Source of the DNA: Streptomyces poriferorum
GTDB taxonomy: Bacteria; Actinomycetota; Actinomycetes; Streptomycetales; Streptomycetaceae
Assembly: GCF_019399235.1 (NCBI RefSeq)
Contig: NZ_JAELVH010000028.1
Coordinates: forward strand, 21,850-58,728
Direction of reading: 5' to 3'
DNA: 36,879 nucleotides
The notes beneath the pieces were generated by a model. It was not told the DNA's origin and searched no databases. It worked only from the letters and a program-made list of their open reading frames with translations. Every line of letters begins with the position of its first letter. Within the stretch, counting starts at the first letter, position 1. Positions 8,356-16,686 of this stretch are shown in pieces. Position numbers and translations under genes: made by a program.

Positions 8356-8372
8356 GGCCGGCCTCGCCGGCC
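8356..8372. terminator. Candidate bidirectional terminator hairpin
   Basis: GGCCGGC (8356-8362) and GCCGGCC (8366-8372) form a perfect 7-bp stem with a 3-nt loop. It lies between two convergent genes, the PPOX protein (ends 8316) and the LOG-family gene (ends 8433). No T-tract follows, which is normal in Streptomyces. Confidence 0.45.
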
Positions 8373-8432
8373 TCCGTCATGGACAGCCGGCGGCATCAGC
8401 CCGGGTTCGACGATCCCGGCACCGACCGGTCG

Positions 8433-9572
8433 TCACCCGTCGGCGGCGCCCTGCGTCGAGGACAGCCGCGCGAGCGCTTCGGGCGCTTCCTCCACCGTGT
8501 CGACGAGCGCGATGCGGGACTCCATCGGCCGGCCCGCCGCGAGGGCCCTGAGCAGCGGCCAGGCGGGAAGCTCCCGCGTCCAGTGATCACGGCCCACCAG
8601 CACCATCGGGGACGGCTCACCGCGGGAGCCGTAGTAGTTCGGGGTGGTGCTGTCGAAGATTTCCTGGACCGTGCCCGCCGCGCCCGGCAGGAAGATCACG
8701 CCCGCCGTCGAGCGGGCCAGCAGTCCGTCCTCACGCAACGCGTTGGCGAAGTACTTGGCTATGTGGCCGGCGAACGGGTTCGGCGGCTCGTGGCCGTAGA
8801 ACCAGGTGGGGATCGCCACGGACCCGCCGCCGCGCGGCCACTGCTCCCGTACGGTGAACGCCGCCATCGCCCAGTCGGTGACCGACGGGGTGAACGAGGG
8901 CACCGTGCCCAGGAGTTCGCAGGCCTTGTCCAGCATCGCGTCGGGGTGCGGGGCCGCGTAGGCGCCCAGGTTGGCCGCCTCCATCGCGCCAGGGCCGCCG
9001 CCGGTCGCCACCGTCAGGCCGCTGCGGGCCAGGGTCCTGCCGAGCCGGGCCGCCGCCGCGTACGAGGCGCTGCCCCGGGGTGTCACGTGACCGCCCATCA
9101 CGCCCACCACCCGCGTCCCGACGAGGAGTTCGTCCAGCGCGTCGGAGACCGCGTCGTCGTGGAGCGCCCGCAGCATCGAGGAGAAGACGTCGCCGTCCGA
9201 GCGGGTGCGGCAGAACCAGCGGTAGGCGTGGGCGTCGGGCGTGGCCTCGTAACCGCCCTGCGCCAGACCGTCGTAGAGGGCGTCGGGGGTATAGAGCAGA
9301 CCGCGGTACGGATCGAAGGGCAGACCCGGCACCGGAGGGAACACGAATGCGCCCTCGGCCCGCACCTTCTCGGCCGCCGCCGGCTCCATCCGGCAGCCGA
9401 GGAAGACGGCGCCGGACGTGTCCGTGGCCAGCAGCGCCGCGCTGCGGTCCGCCAGGTCGACGGACTGGACGCGTCGGCCTGCCAGCGAACCGGCGGCGAC
9501 GGCCGCGTCGAATTCGGTGAGCGACTCGATCTCGTTGTCGGGTGAGGGTGTGCCGGCTTCCGGGGTGTCCAC
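8433..9572 (-). CDS. LOG-family Rossmann-fold protein
   Basis: The protein has 379 residues, and its C-terminal two-thirds is a LOG/lysine-decarboxylase-like Rossmann domain. The family motifs are GGGPGAMEAAN (about 190-200) and a PGGxGTxxE variant reading PGAAGTVQE (about 295-303). LOG enzymes hydrolyse nucleoside 5'-monophosphates such as cytokinin ribotides to base plus ribose 5-phosphate. Larger actinomycete members like this one are usually annotated only as Rossmann nucleotide-binding proteins. The extra N-terminal region of about 130 residues is of unknown role. The second Gly of the phosphate loop is Ala here. The GTG start at 9572 has only a weak ribosome-binding site, so the start could be slightly off. 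The gene follows an ABC operon on the same strand. Confidence 0.85.
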   Translation of the reverse strand: MDTPEAGTPSPDNEIESLTEFDAAVAAGSLAGRRVQSVDLADRSAALLATDTSGAVFLGCRMEPAAAEKVRAEGAFVFPPVPGLPFDPYRGLLYTPDALYDGLAQGGYEATPDAHAYRWFCRTRSDGDVFSSMLRALHDDAVSDALDELLVGTRVVGVMGGHVTPRGSASYAAAARLGRTLARSGLTVATGGGPGAMEAANLGAYAAPHPDAMLDKACELLGTVPSFTPSVTDWAMAAFTVREQWPRGGGSVAIPTWFYGHEPPNPFAGHIAKYFANALREDGLLARSTAGVIFLPGAAGTVQEIFDSTTPNYYGSRGEPSPMVLVGRDHWTRELPAWPLLRALAAGRPMESRIALVDTVEEAPEALARLSSTQGAADG

Positions 9573-9609
9573 GCCCTCATGCTACGGACCGGGGTTCTCG
9601 GGCTACGGA

Positions 9610-9635
9610 CCGGCCGGGACCCACGCCCCGGTCGG
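9610..9635 (-). terminator. Possible terminator of the ABC operon
   Basis: CCGGCCGGG (9610-9618) pairs with CCCGGTCGG (9627-9635), 9 bp with one mismatch and an 8-nt loop. It begins 6 bp past the stop of the membrane subunit gene on the minus strand. Confidence 0.35.
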
Positions 9636-9640
9636 CCCGT

Positions 9641-10825
9641 TCAGGCGGTCAGCGGCAGTGCGGCCAGCTCGGCGATCGCCCAGGTCAGCGGGGCGAACAG
9701 GAGAAGCAGGGCGGCCGCGCGCAGCGCCGTCGCCGCCCGCAGCGCCGAGGCCGGGGCGCCGAGCCGCAGCAGCGCCCGAGCCGTTTCGGCACGGGCCTGC
9801 CTCGCCTCCAGCGCGGAGGTCAGCAGCGTCGCGGTGGTGCAGCCGATGACGAGTACGGCGCCGAGTGCGGTGAGCGGGCCGAAGGGGCGTGGCCCCGTCC
9901 CGTACAGCGCGAACGCGGCGATGACCGCGGAGAGGACCGCGCAGACGACTCCCAGCGGCCGGCCGATCCGGCGTGCCTCGTTCATCAGGACGCGGCCCGC
10001 CAGCAGACGTACGGCTCCGGGACGCACCGCCTGGAGGAGGCGCCCGCACAGGTAGGTCAGCCCCGGGCCCGCCGTGGCGAGACCGATCGCGGTCAGGGTC
10101 CAGCCCACCAGGACCCAGGCGGGTGTGGAGTCGAGCTTGCCGGGGAGCGGGAAGGCGCTGCCGGTCGAGCCGCGGTTCGCGTACGCCTCGACGGCGAGTC
10201 CGGCGGCGGTCAGGGCGACGCCCCAGGGCAGTCCGGCGGGCGGCGCCGCCGGGGCCGGGATCTGCTCCTCGGGCAGCAGGTCGTCGGCATCCTCCGGCGC
10301 GCCCGTGGCCCGCGGCGGGGCGGTGCGCAGCGCCATCGCGCTCGCCGTCGCGGCGGCTGCGGGCACCAGGGTCAGCAGGACGAGGGCGGCGGCCAGGGGC
10401 AGCGGTGCCCCGGCGCCGAGCAGGCCGGCCGCCGCGCCGTCGAACGGCAGCCCGGACAGGTCGCCGCGCAGGTGGAGGAAGAACAGCAGCGCCACCATCG
10501 AGCCGAGGGTGCACGAGACGGCGGTGGAGACCGCGGCGAGCACGCTGAGCCGCACCGGTCCGAGGCCGACGGCGGACAGTCCGGCGCGCGGGCGGGTGCT
10601 CGGGTCGGTACGCGCCACCGCGACCGCGAACTGCACCGTGGCGGCCAGCGGTACGAAGCACCACAGCAGCCGCAGTACGGAACCGGCGGAGTGCGCCGGA
10701 TGCCCGGAGGCGTAGCCGAGGGTGCACAGCAGGAGGAAGCCGACCCCTGCGGAGGCGGCCGCGACGAGCAGCCGCCGCATCAGGACCAGTGGGTGGGAAC
10801 CGCGGGCTAGACGGAGAGCGAGCAC
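9641..10825 (-). CDS. Polytopic membrane protein, presumed ABC transporter permease
   Basis: A 394-residue, very Ala/Leu-rich integral membrane protein with about eight to ten hydrophobic segments and one charged central loop (around residues 165-185, rich in Pro, Glu and Asp). I chose GTG 10825: a GGAGG site lies 10 nt upstream and the start overlaps the end of the ATPase gene by 19 nt. ATG 10780 is an alternative that would remove 15 residues. It shows no clear FtsX or MacB motif, but pairing with the ATPase gene makes it the likely membrane partner. Substrate unknown. Confidence 0.8.
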   Translation of the reverse strand: MLALRLARGSHPLVLMRRLLVAAASAGVGFLLLCTLGYASGHPAHSAGSVLRLLWCFVPLAATVQFAVAVARTDPSTRPRAGLSAVGLGPVRLSVLAAVSTAVSCTLGSMVALLFFLHLRGDLSGLPFDGAAAGLLGAGAPLPLAAALVLLTLVPAAAATASAMALRTAPPRATGAPEDADDLLPEEQIPAPAAPPAGLPWGVALTAAGLAVEAYANRGSTGSAFPLPGKLDSTPAWVLVGWTLTAIGLATAGPGLTYLCGRLLQAVRPGAVRLLAGRVLMNEARRIGRPLGVVCAVLSAVIAAFALYGTGPRPFGPLTALGAVLVIGCTTATLLTSALEARQARAETARALLRLGAPASALRAATALRAAALLLLFAPLTWAIAELAALPLTA

Positions 10826-11544
10826 GCCGCGCGGCCCTCCGTATCGGCCTCGGCGGGCAGGGCGACCGTGGCGACCCGGCGTCCGTCCAGCAGCGGCACC
10901 ACACGGTCGGCGAGTGCGGCGATTTCCGCGTCGTGCGTGGCGAGCACCACCGTGATGCCGTGCGAGCGGGCCGCGCTGGTGAGGGTGCGCAGGACGTGAG
11001 CACGGTCGGTGCGGTGCAGCGTGGCGGTCGGCTCGTCGGCGAAGATCACCGAGGGTGCGGCGGCCAGTGCGCGGGCCACCGAGATCCGCTGCCGCTGGCT
11101 CTGCTGGAGGGTGTGCGGCCGCTTCCGCGCGCACATGCCGATGTCGAGGCGTTCCAGCCACTCCATGGCGGCCTTCTTGGCCTCCCGGCGGCCGGTGCCG
11201 CGCAGCATCAGCGGCAGGGCGGTGTTCTCCCAGGTGTTCAGTTCCGGGACGAGCTGGGGTTCGGGGGCGATCCAGCCGAACTTGTCGCGGCGCAGCCGCT
11301 CCCGCAGCCGCGGGCCCATGGTGTGCACCGGGACGCTGTTGAACCACACCTCGCCCTGCTGGGGCACCAGCTGGCCGGAGAGGCAGTGCAGCAGGGTCGT
11401 CTTGCCGCTGCCGCGCGGACCGGTCACCGCGAGGATCTCGCCATCGCGGATCCCCAGGGAGACCCCGCCGAGCGCGGGTGAGCCGTTGTGGGAGTGCTGC
11501 AGGGAACGCGCCCAGATCACGTCGTTGTCCGGCGGGGCCACCAT
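10807..11544 (-). CDS. ABC transporter ATP-binding protein with degenerate signature motif
   Basis: A 245-residue nucleotide-binding domain. Walker A is GPRGSGKTT (42-50), Walker B VIFADEP has D170 and E171, and the switch histidine is H204 in LATHD. The layout resembles the LolD/MacB type. The ABC signature, normally LSGGQ, reads LQQSQ (146-150), and the D-loop reads TATLH rather than SALD. ATP can probably still bind, but sandwich-dimer hydrolysis may be altered. ATG 11544 is preceded by GAGG; a GTG at 11553 is an alternative. It overlaps the downstream membrane-protein gene, so the two form a complex. Extrusion or a signalling role are both possible. Confidence 0.88.
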   Translation of the reverse strand: MVAPPDNDVIWARSLQHSHNGSPALGGVSLGIRDGEILAVTGPRGSGKTTLLHCLSGQLVPQQGEVWFNSVPVHTMGPRLRERLRRDKFGWIAPEPQLVPELNTWENTALPLMLRGTGRREAKKAAMEWLERLDIGMCARKRPHTLQQSQRQRISVARALAAAPSVIFADEPTATLHRTDRAHVLRTLTSAARSHGITVVLATHDAEIAALADRVVPLLDGRRVATVALPAEADTEGRAACSLSV

Positions 11545-11574
11545 GGCGTACACCTCGGTTCAGATCAGATATCC

Positions 11575-11596
11575 CGTTCCCCCGTACGGGGGAACG
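11575..11596. promoter_or_regulatory. 22-bp perfect palindrome upstream of the ABC operon (candidate operator)
   Basis: The core GTTCCCCCGTACGGGGGAAC (11576-11595) is its own reverse complement, and the flanking C and G extend it to 22 bp. It ends 31 bp before the ATG of the ABC ATPase gene. It could be the binding site of a dimeric repressor, or a strong hairpin in the leader RNA. No regulator gene is adjacent. Confidence 0.6.
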
Positions 11597-11655
11597 AAGG
11601 CGGGGCCGATCGGTCACTCGGCACCGTAGGGATTCGGACCGCGGTGTGCGCACAG

Positions 11656-11709
11656 CACGCGGCCCGGGTGCGCTTCTTCCCACTCGAATGGGCGCATCCG
11701 GGCCGCGTG
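11656..11709 (-). terminator. Long inverted repeat, probable terminator of the lrp-aminotransferase operon
   Basis: An 18-bp stem pairs 11656-11673 with 11692-11709, interrupted only by one G-T pair, around an 18-nt loop that can itself form four more pairs. It lies 91 bp past the aminotransferase stop codon and upstream of the next minus-strand gene. No T-run follows. The stem strength fits a Streptomyces factor-independent terminator. Confidence 0.6.
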
Positions 11710-11799
11710 GACCGTATGAAATGACCGCCGGAGGGCCCTCGTGGGACGGTCAAGCGGTGGTCAAGGCGGTGCCGGCCGTTGGGCCGTCCGGGCTATCGG

Positions 11800-13161
11800 T
11801 CAGAGCTTCGTCCAGGCCTCCGTCAGGACGGACCGCAGGATGCCCTCGATCTCGTCGAACGTGGACTGGTCGGAGATCAGCGGCGGGGCGAGCTGGACGA
11901 CCGGGTCGCCGCGGTCGTCGGCCCGGCAGTACAGGCCGTTGTCGTACAGCGCCTTGGAGAGGAAGCCGTACAGGACGCGCTCGGTCTCCTCGTCGGTGAA
12001 CGTCTCCTTGGTGGCCTTGTCCTTCACCAGCTCGATGCCGTAGAAGAAGCCGTTGCCGCGGACGTCGCCGACGATCGGCAGGTCGTGCAGCTTCTGGAGC
12101 GTGGTGAAGAAGGCGTTCTCGTTGTCGAGGACGTGCTGGTTGAGGCCCTCGCGCTCGAAGATGTCGAGGTTGGCGAGGCCGACCGCCGCGGACACCGGGT
12201 GGCCGCCGAAGGTGTAGCCGTGCAGGAAGGTGTTGTCGCCCTCGTAGAACGGCTCGGCGAGCTTGTCCGAGATGATGCAGGCACCGATCGGGGAGTAGCC
12301 CGAGGTCATGCCCTTGGCGCAGGTGATCATGTCCGGTACGTAGCCGAACTTGTCGCAGGCGAACATCGTGCCGAGGCGGCCGAAGGCGCAGATGACCTCG
12401 TCGGAGACGAGCAGCACGTCGTACTTGTCGCAGATCTCGCGGACGCGCTGGAAGTAGCCGGGCGGGGGCGGGAAGCAGCCGCCCGCGTTCTGTACGGGCT
12501 CCAGGAAGACGGCCGCGACGGTGTCCGCGCCCTCGAAGAGGATCTCCTGCTCGATCTGGTCGGCTGCCCAGCGGCCGAAGGCCTCCGGGTCGTCGCCGAA
12601 GAGCGGGGCGCGGTAGATGTTGGTGTTCGGCACCTTGTGAGCACCGGGGACCAGCGGCTCGAAGGGGGCCTTGAGGGCCGGCAGACCGGTGATGGACAGG
12701 GCGCCCTGCGGGGTGCCGTGATAGGCGACCGCACGCGAGATGACCTTGTACTTGGTCGGCTTGCCCTTGAGCTTGAAGTACTGCTTGGCCAGCTTCCAGG
12801 CGGTCTCGACGGCCTCGCCGCCGCCGGTGGTGAAGAAAACCTTGTTGAGGTCGCCCGGGGCGTAGTCCGCGAGGCGCTCGGCCAGCTCGACGGCCTTCGG
12901 GTGGGCGTAGGACCACACCGGGAAGAAGGCCAGCTCCTGGGCCTGCTTGTACGCGGCCTCGGCGAGCTCGTGGCGGCCGTGGCCGGCGTTGACGACGAAC
13001 AGGCCGGACAGGCCGTCGAGGTAGCGCTTGCCCTGGTCGTCGTAGATGTAGGTGCCCTCGCCACGCACGATGGTGGGAACGCTTGCGTTCTCGTAGTCCG
13101 ACATGCGGGTGAAGTGCATCCACAGGTGGTCGTACGCGGTCCGGCTGAGGTCCTTGCTCAC
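11800..13161 (-). CDS. Class III (PLP) aminotransferase, likely polyamine/putrescine aminotransferase
   Basis: The 453-residue product is a fold-type I class III aminotransferase. It has TTGGGEAVETAWKLAKQY for the phosphate region, LLVSDEVICAFGR with cofactor-binding D254, and catalytic K283 in CAKGMTSGYSPIG. The closest known families are putrescine- or beta-alanine-pyruvate aminotransferases (SpuC/YgjG type), which transfer the terminal amine of a diamine or omega-amino acid to pyruvate or 2-oxoglutarate. The GTG at 13161 lies 2 nt after the stop of the Lrp gene. The divergent aldehyde dehydrogenase would oxidise its aldehyde product, which supports a polyamine role. It could instead act on another omega-amine. 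Confidence 0.92.
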   Translation of the reverse strand: MSKDLSRTAYDHLWMHFTRMSDYENASVPTIVRGEGTYIYDDQGKRYLDGLSGLFVVNAGHGRHELAEAAYKQAQELAFFPVWSYAHPKAVELAERLADYAPGDLNKVFFTTGGGEAVETAWKLAKQYFKLKGKPTKYKVISRAVAYHGTPQGALSITGLPALKAPFEPLVPGAHKVPNTNIYRAPLFGDDPEAFGRWAADQIEQEILFEGADTVAAVFLEPVQNAGGCFPPPPGYFQRVREICDKYDVLLVSDEVICAFGRLGTMFACDKFGYVPDMITCAKGMTSGYSPIGACIISDKLAEPFYEGDNTFLHGYTFGGHPVSAAVGLANLDIFEREGLNQHVLDNENAFFTTLQKLHDLPIVGDVRGNGFFYGIELVKDKATKETFTDEETERVLYGFLSKALYDNGLYCRADDRGDPVVQLAPPLISDQSTFDEIEGILRSVLTEAWTKL

Positions 13162-13163
13162 GG

Positions 13164-13655
13164 CTATCGGGTTCCCCACATGTAGGTCTGCTTCTTGAGC
13201 TTGAGGTAGACGAAGCTCTCGGTGGAGCGCACACCGGGTATGGCCCGGATGCGTTTGTTGATCGTCTCCAGCAGGTGGTCGTCGTCCTCGCAGACGATCT
13301 CCACCATCAGGTCGAAGGAGCCCGCGGTCATCACCACGTACTCGCATTCGGTCATGGCCGACAGGGCCTCCGCGACGGGATCGAGGTCGCCATCGACGTT
13401 GATCCCCACCATCGCCTGCCGCCGGAACCCCACGGTGAGCGGGTCGGTGACGGCGACGATCTGCATCACGCCCTGGTCGAGCAGCTTCTGGACGCGCTGG
13501 CGCACGGCCGCCTCGGAAAGGCCGACGGCCTTGCCGATCGCGGCGTACGGACGACGCCCGTCCTCCTGGAGCTGCTCGATGATTGCGAGGGACACGGCAT
13601 CGACCGCTGGGGACGATCCGTTCCCGGTCCTGGAGTCTGCGCTGCGACTGGCCAC
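13164..13655 (-). CDS. Lrp/AsnC-family transcriptional regulator
   Basis: A regulator of about 163 residues. An N-terminal helix-turn-helix (about 20-70, including AIGKAVGLSEAAVRQRVQKL) is followed by a RAM/AsnC ligand-binding domain ending GVRSTESFVYLKL. GTG 13655 is my start; in-frame GTG 13670 and TTG 13691 are alternatives and none has a strong ribosome-binding site. Lrp-type proteins are usually autoregulated and control nearby amino-acid or amine metabolism. The gene is the first of an operon with the aminotransferase and divergent from an aldehyde dehydrogenase, so it is the obvious candidate controller of this module. The effector may be an amino acid, GABA or a polyamine (inference). 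Confidence 0.9.
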   Translation of the reverse strand: MASRSADSRTGNGSSPAVDAVSLAIIEQLQEDGRRPYAAIGKAVGLSEAAVRQRVQKLLDQGVMQIVAVTDPLTVGFRRQAMVGINVDGDLDPVAEALSAMTECEYVVMTAGSFDLMVEIVCEDDDHLLETINKRIRAIPGVRSTESFVYLKLKKQTYMWGTR

Positions 13656-13762
13656 AGGGCCACTCTGCACCGGGACTCGTCTGTCTCGCAACCCTCAATC
13701 GATGAAATTCGTTGTTGAAGGCCTCGGATCACACTGAATCCGAAGTTCGCGGCGGTTGGGTA

Positions 13763-13792
13763 TGTCGAAACCGTTACCCATGCGACTAGGCT
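13763..13792 (+). promoter_or_regulatory. Candidate promoter of the first aldehyde dehydrogenase gene
   Basis: TGTCGA (13763-13768) and TAGGCT (13787-13792), spaced by 18 bp, resemble -35 and -10 boxes of the Streptomyces principal sigma factor. They would start transcription about 35 nt before the GTG start. The surrounding 13692-13833 DNA is less GC-rich than the genes and is shared with the divergent lrp promoter. Confidence 0.4.
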
Positions 13793-13833
13793 GGGTGTCT
13801 CACCCATTGGACGTGTCGACAGGAGGGGTGGTT

Positions 13834-15273
13834 GTGACCACCGAGGTGCGCCGTCTGCGCAACTACATCAACGGCGAGTTCCGGGACGCTGCGGACGGGC
13901 GGACCATCGATGTGGTCAACCCGGTGACGGAGGAGGTCTACGCGACCTCTCCGCTGTCCGGCGAGGCCGACGTCGATGCCGCGATGGACGCCGCCGCTGC
14001 CGCCTTCCCCGCGTGGCGCGACGTGACGCCCGCCGAGCGCCAGCGCGCCCTGCTGAAGATCGCGGACGCCTTCGAGGAGCGCGCCGAGGACCTCATCGCG
14101 GCCGAGTCCGAGAACACGGGCAAGCCGGTCGGGCTGACCCGCACCGAAGAGCTCCCGCCGATGGTGGACCAGATCCGCTTCTTCGCGGGCGCCGCCCGGC
14201 TGCTGGAGGGCCGCTCGGCCGGCGAGTACATGGAGGGACTGACCTCCATCGTCCGCCGTGAGCCGGTCGGTGTCTGCGCGCAGGTCGCGCCGTGGAACTA
14301 CCCGATGATGATGGCCGTCTGGAAGTTCGCCCCGGCGCTCGCCGCGGGCAACACCGTCGTCATCAAGCCGTCCGACACCACCCCGGCGTCCACCGTGCTG
14401 ATCGCCGAGATCATCGGGCAGATCCTGCCCAAGGGTGTCTTCAACGTCATCTGCGGCGACCGCGACACCGGCCGTGCGATGGTCGAGCACCGGACCCCGG
14501 CCATGGCCTCCATCACCGGTTCGGTCCGGGCCGGAATGCAGGTGGCCGAGTCCGCCGCCAAGGACGTCAAGCGGGTCCACCTGGAGCTCGGCGGCAAGGC
14601 TCCCGTCGTCGTCTTCGAGGACACGGACATCGCCAAGGCCGTCGAGGACATCTCGGTCGCCGGCTACTTCAACGCCGGGCAGGACTGCACGGCAGCGACC
14701 CGGGTGCTCGTCCACGAGTCGATCCACGACGAGTTCGTCACCGCACTGGCCAAGGCGGCCGCCGACACGAAGACCGGGCAGCCGGACGACGAGGACGTGC
14801 TCTACGGCCCGCTCAACAACGCCAACCAGCTCGCCCAGGTCAGCGGCTTCATCGAGCGGCTCCCCGCCCACGCCAAGGTCGAGGCCGGCGGCCACCGGGT
14901 CGGCGAGAAGGGCTACTTCTACGCCCCTACCGTCGTCTCCGGGCTCAAGCAGGACGACGAGATCATCCAGAACGAGGTCTTCGGCCCGGTCATCACCGTC
15001 CAGTCCTTCACGGACGAGGCCCAGGCCCTGGAGTGGGCGAACGGCGTCGACTACGCGCTGGCCTCCTCGGTGTGGACCAAGGACCACGGCCGTGCCATGC
15101 GGATGTCCAAGAACCTCGACTTCGGCTGTGTGTGGATCAACACCCACATCCCGCTCGTCGCCGAGATGCCGCACGGCGGGTTCAAGAAGTCCGGCTACGG
15201 CAAGGACCTCTCCGCCTACGGCTTCGAGGACTACACCCGCATCAAGCACGTCATGACCTCGCTCGACGGCTGA
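13834..15273 (+). CDS. Aldehyde dehydrogenase, likely gamma-aminobutyraldehyde dehydrogenase (copy 1)
   Basis: A 479-residue NAD(P)-dependent aldehyde dehydrogenase. General base E251 lies in LELGGKAP and catalytic nucleophile C285 in GQDCTAATR, with the normal 34-residue spacing. The GQDCTAATR context and the MPHGGFKKSGYGKD C-terminal block are typical of the aminobutyraldehyde (PatD/Prr, PuuC) branch. It would turn 4-aminobutanal, or its gamma-glutamyl form, into the acid. GTG 13834 has AGGAGG 7 nt upstream. It diverges from the lrp-aminotransferase operon and is followed by a strong terminator and a PotD-like gene. A broader betaine-aldehyde-type specificity cannot be excluded. Confidence 0.92.
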   Translation: MTTEVRRLRNYINGEFRDAADGRTIDVVNPVTEEVYATSPLSGEADVDAAMDAAAAAFPAWRDVTPAERQRALLKIADAFEERAEDLIAAESENTGKPVGLTRTEELPPMVDQIRFFAGAARLLEGRSAGEYMEGLTSIVRREPVGVCAQVAPWNYPMMMAVWKFAPALAAGNTVVIKPSDTTPASTVLIAEIIGQILPKGVFNVICGDRDTGRAMVEHRTPAMASITGSVRAGMQVAESAAKDVKRVHLELGGKAPVVVFEDTDIAKAVEDISVAGYFNAGQDCTAATRVLVHESIHDEFVTALAKAAADTKTGQPDDEDVLYGPLNNANQLAQVSGFIERLPAHAKVEAGGHRVGEKGYFYAPTVVSGLKQDDEIIQNEVFGPVITVQSFTDEAQALEWANGVDYALASSVWTKDHGRAMRMSKNLDFGCVWINTHIPLVAEMPHGGFKKSGYGKDLSAYGFEDYTRIKHVMTSLDG

Positions 15274-15290
15274 CCTTCGCTCCATCCGTT

Positions 15291-15339
15291 ACGGACACGG
15301 CCCCGGGCGCACTGTGCGAGCGCCCGGGGCCGTATCCGT
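15291..15339 (+). terminator. Strong terminator after the first aldehyde dehydrogenase gene
   Basis: A 20-bp stem pairs 15291-15310 with 15320-15339 around a 9-nt loop, with one C-A mismatch. It begins 18 bp past the stop codon. It suggests the downstream PotD-like gene has its own promoter. Confidence 0.75.
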
Positions 15340-15444
15340 GCCCCGCCCCCGTGCCGGACCCTCGACAGGGTGTGCGCAGTGGGCGGGCAGCGCTGGACGG
15401 TTGGTCCATTGCCCGCCGCACCGGCCGACCGGCATCCTGCGCAG

Positions 15445-16632
15445 GTGCGAGCGATCCCGAACCACCCCATGTCCCGCCGGTCCGTGCTCCGCGCCTTCGG
15501 GGCGGGAGCGGCCGGCGTCACGCTGGCCGGCTGCGGAGTCCCCGCCGCCTTCGTGGAGCCGGGTGACCGTGCCGGACGCGACTACTCCGCCGGCGATCAC
15601 ACCCTGCACTTCGCGAACTGGCCCCTCTACATCGACACGGACGACAAGGACGAGTCGAAGCGGCCCACCCTCGACGCGTTCAGCGAGCGGACCGGGATCT
15701 CCGTCACGTACACCGAGGAGATCAACGACAACGACGAGTTCTTCGGCAAGATCAGCCCGGCCCTGATGAACCACCAGCAGACCGGCCGCGATCTGATCGT
15801 CATCAGCGACTGGATGGCGGCGCGGTTCGTCCGGCTCGGCTGGGTCCAGGAGATGGACCGGGCGAAGCAGCCCAACGTGGCGAAGTACCTCGATCCGCAG
15901 CTGCGCTCGCCCGCCTTCGACAAGGGCCGGACGCAGAGCGTGCCCTGGCAGTCCGGCATCACCGGCATCGCGTACAACCGCAAGAGGCTCGGCCGGGAGA
16001 TCAGGCACACGAGCGAGCTGTGGGCGGACGACCTGCGCGGCAAGGTCACCCTGCTGTCCGGGCTCGACGAGTCCTTCGCCCTGCTGATGCAGGGCAACGG
16101 TGTCGACATCACCCGCTGGAAGCGCGACGACTTCTACGACATCTGCGACCAGGTGGAGAAGCTGGTGAAGACCAAACACATCCGTCGCTTCACCGGCAAC
16201 GACTACATCAAGGACCTCTCCACCGGAGACGTGCTCGCCTGCCAGGCCTACTCCGGTGACGTCATCCAGCTCCAGGCGGACAACCCCGACATCGAGTTCG
16301 TGGTGCCCGAGGAGGGGGCCGAGCTCTGGGCCGAGTCGCTCATGATCCCCAACCTCGCCCGCCACAAGCGCAATGCGGAGAAGCTCATCGACCACTACTA
16401 CGAGCCCGAGGTCGCCGCCGAGCTCGCCACCTGGGTCAACTACGTCTGCCCGGTGCCGGCCGCACGCGAGGTGCTCGCCTCCTCCAAGGACGAGGAGACC
16501 GCCGCGCTGGCGGAGGACCCGCTGATCTTCCCCGACGACGACATGCGCAAGCGGCTGGCCATCGCCCGCGACATCACGTCCGAGGAACGCACGGAATTCG
16601 CCAAGAAGTGGAACGCCGTCGTCGGCTTGTGA
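15445..16632 (+). CDS. PotD-like spermidine/putrescine-binding Tat lipoprotein (orphan copy)
   Basis: A 395-residue periplasmic-binding-type protein. The signal region has SRRSVLRAF, a twin-arginine motif (R11-R12), and lipobox TLAGC with C30, so export is probably by Tat followed by lipidation. Mature motifs match PotD proteins, including LHFANWPLYID, the RRFTGNDY segment and WVNYVCPV near the C-terminus. It should bind a polyamine at the cell surface. It has no permease or ATPase beside it and probably works with PotABC at 27.8-30.7 kb (inference). The GTG at 15445 or the ATG at 15469 may be the start; neither has a clear ribosome-binding site. It is paralogous to the protein at 26504-27754. 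Confidence 0.88.
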   Translation: MRAIPNHPMSRRSVLRAFGAGAAGVTLAGCGVPAAFVEPGDRAGRDYSAGDHTLHFANWPLYIDTDDKDESKRPTLDAFSERTGISVTYTEEINDNDEFFGKISPALMNHQQTGRDLIVISDWMAARFVRLGWVQEMDRAKQPNVAKYLDPQLRSPAFDKGRTQSVPWQSGITGIAYNRKRLGREIRHTSELWADDLRGKVTLLSGLDESFALLMQGNGVDITRWKRDDFYDICDQVEKLVKTKHIRRFTGNDYIKDLSTGDVLACQAYSGDVIQLQADNPDIEFVVPEEGAELWAESLMIPNLARHKRNAEKLIDHYYEPEVAAELATWVNYVCPVPAAREVLASSKDEETAALAEDPLIFPDDDMRKRLAIARDITSEERTEFAKKWNAVVGL

Positions 16633-16686
16633 GGCCCTTCCGAGGGTGGCGTAAAGGCCCGGTAAACATGGGCGTACGCTGCGGAC

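Noticed and set aside
8379..9545. Long plus-strand frame opposite the LOG-family gene
   Set aside because: No motif, Arg-rich antisense composition; the minus-strand frame has clear LOG motifs.
11800..13161. Calling the 11.8-kb aminotransferase gabT
   Set aside because: Its motifs (TTGGGEAVETAWK, SDEVICAFGR, AKGMTSGYSPIG) are those of putrescine/omega-amine:pyruvate transaminases, while the gene at 35.7 kb has the GabT motifs.
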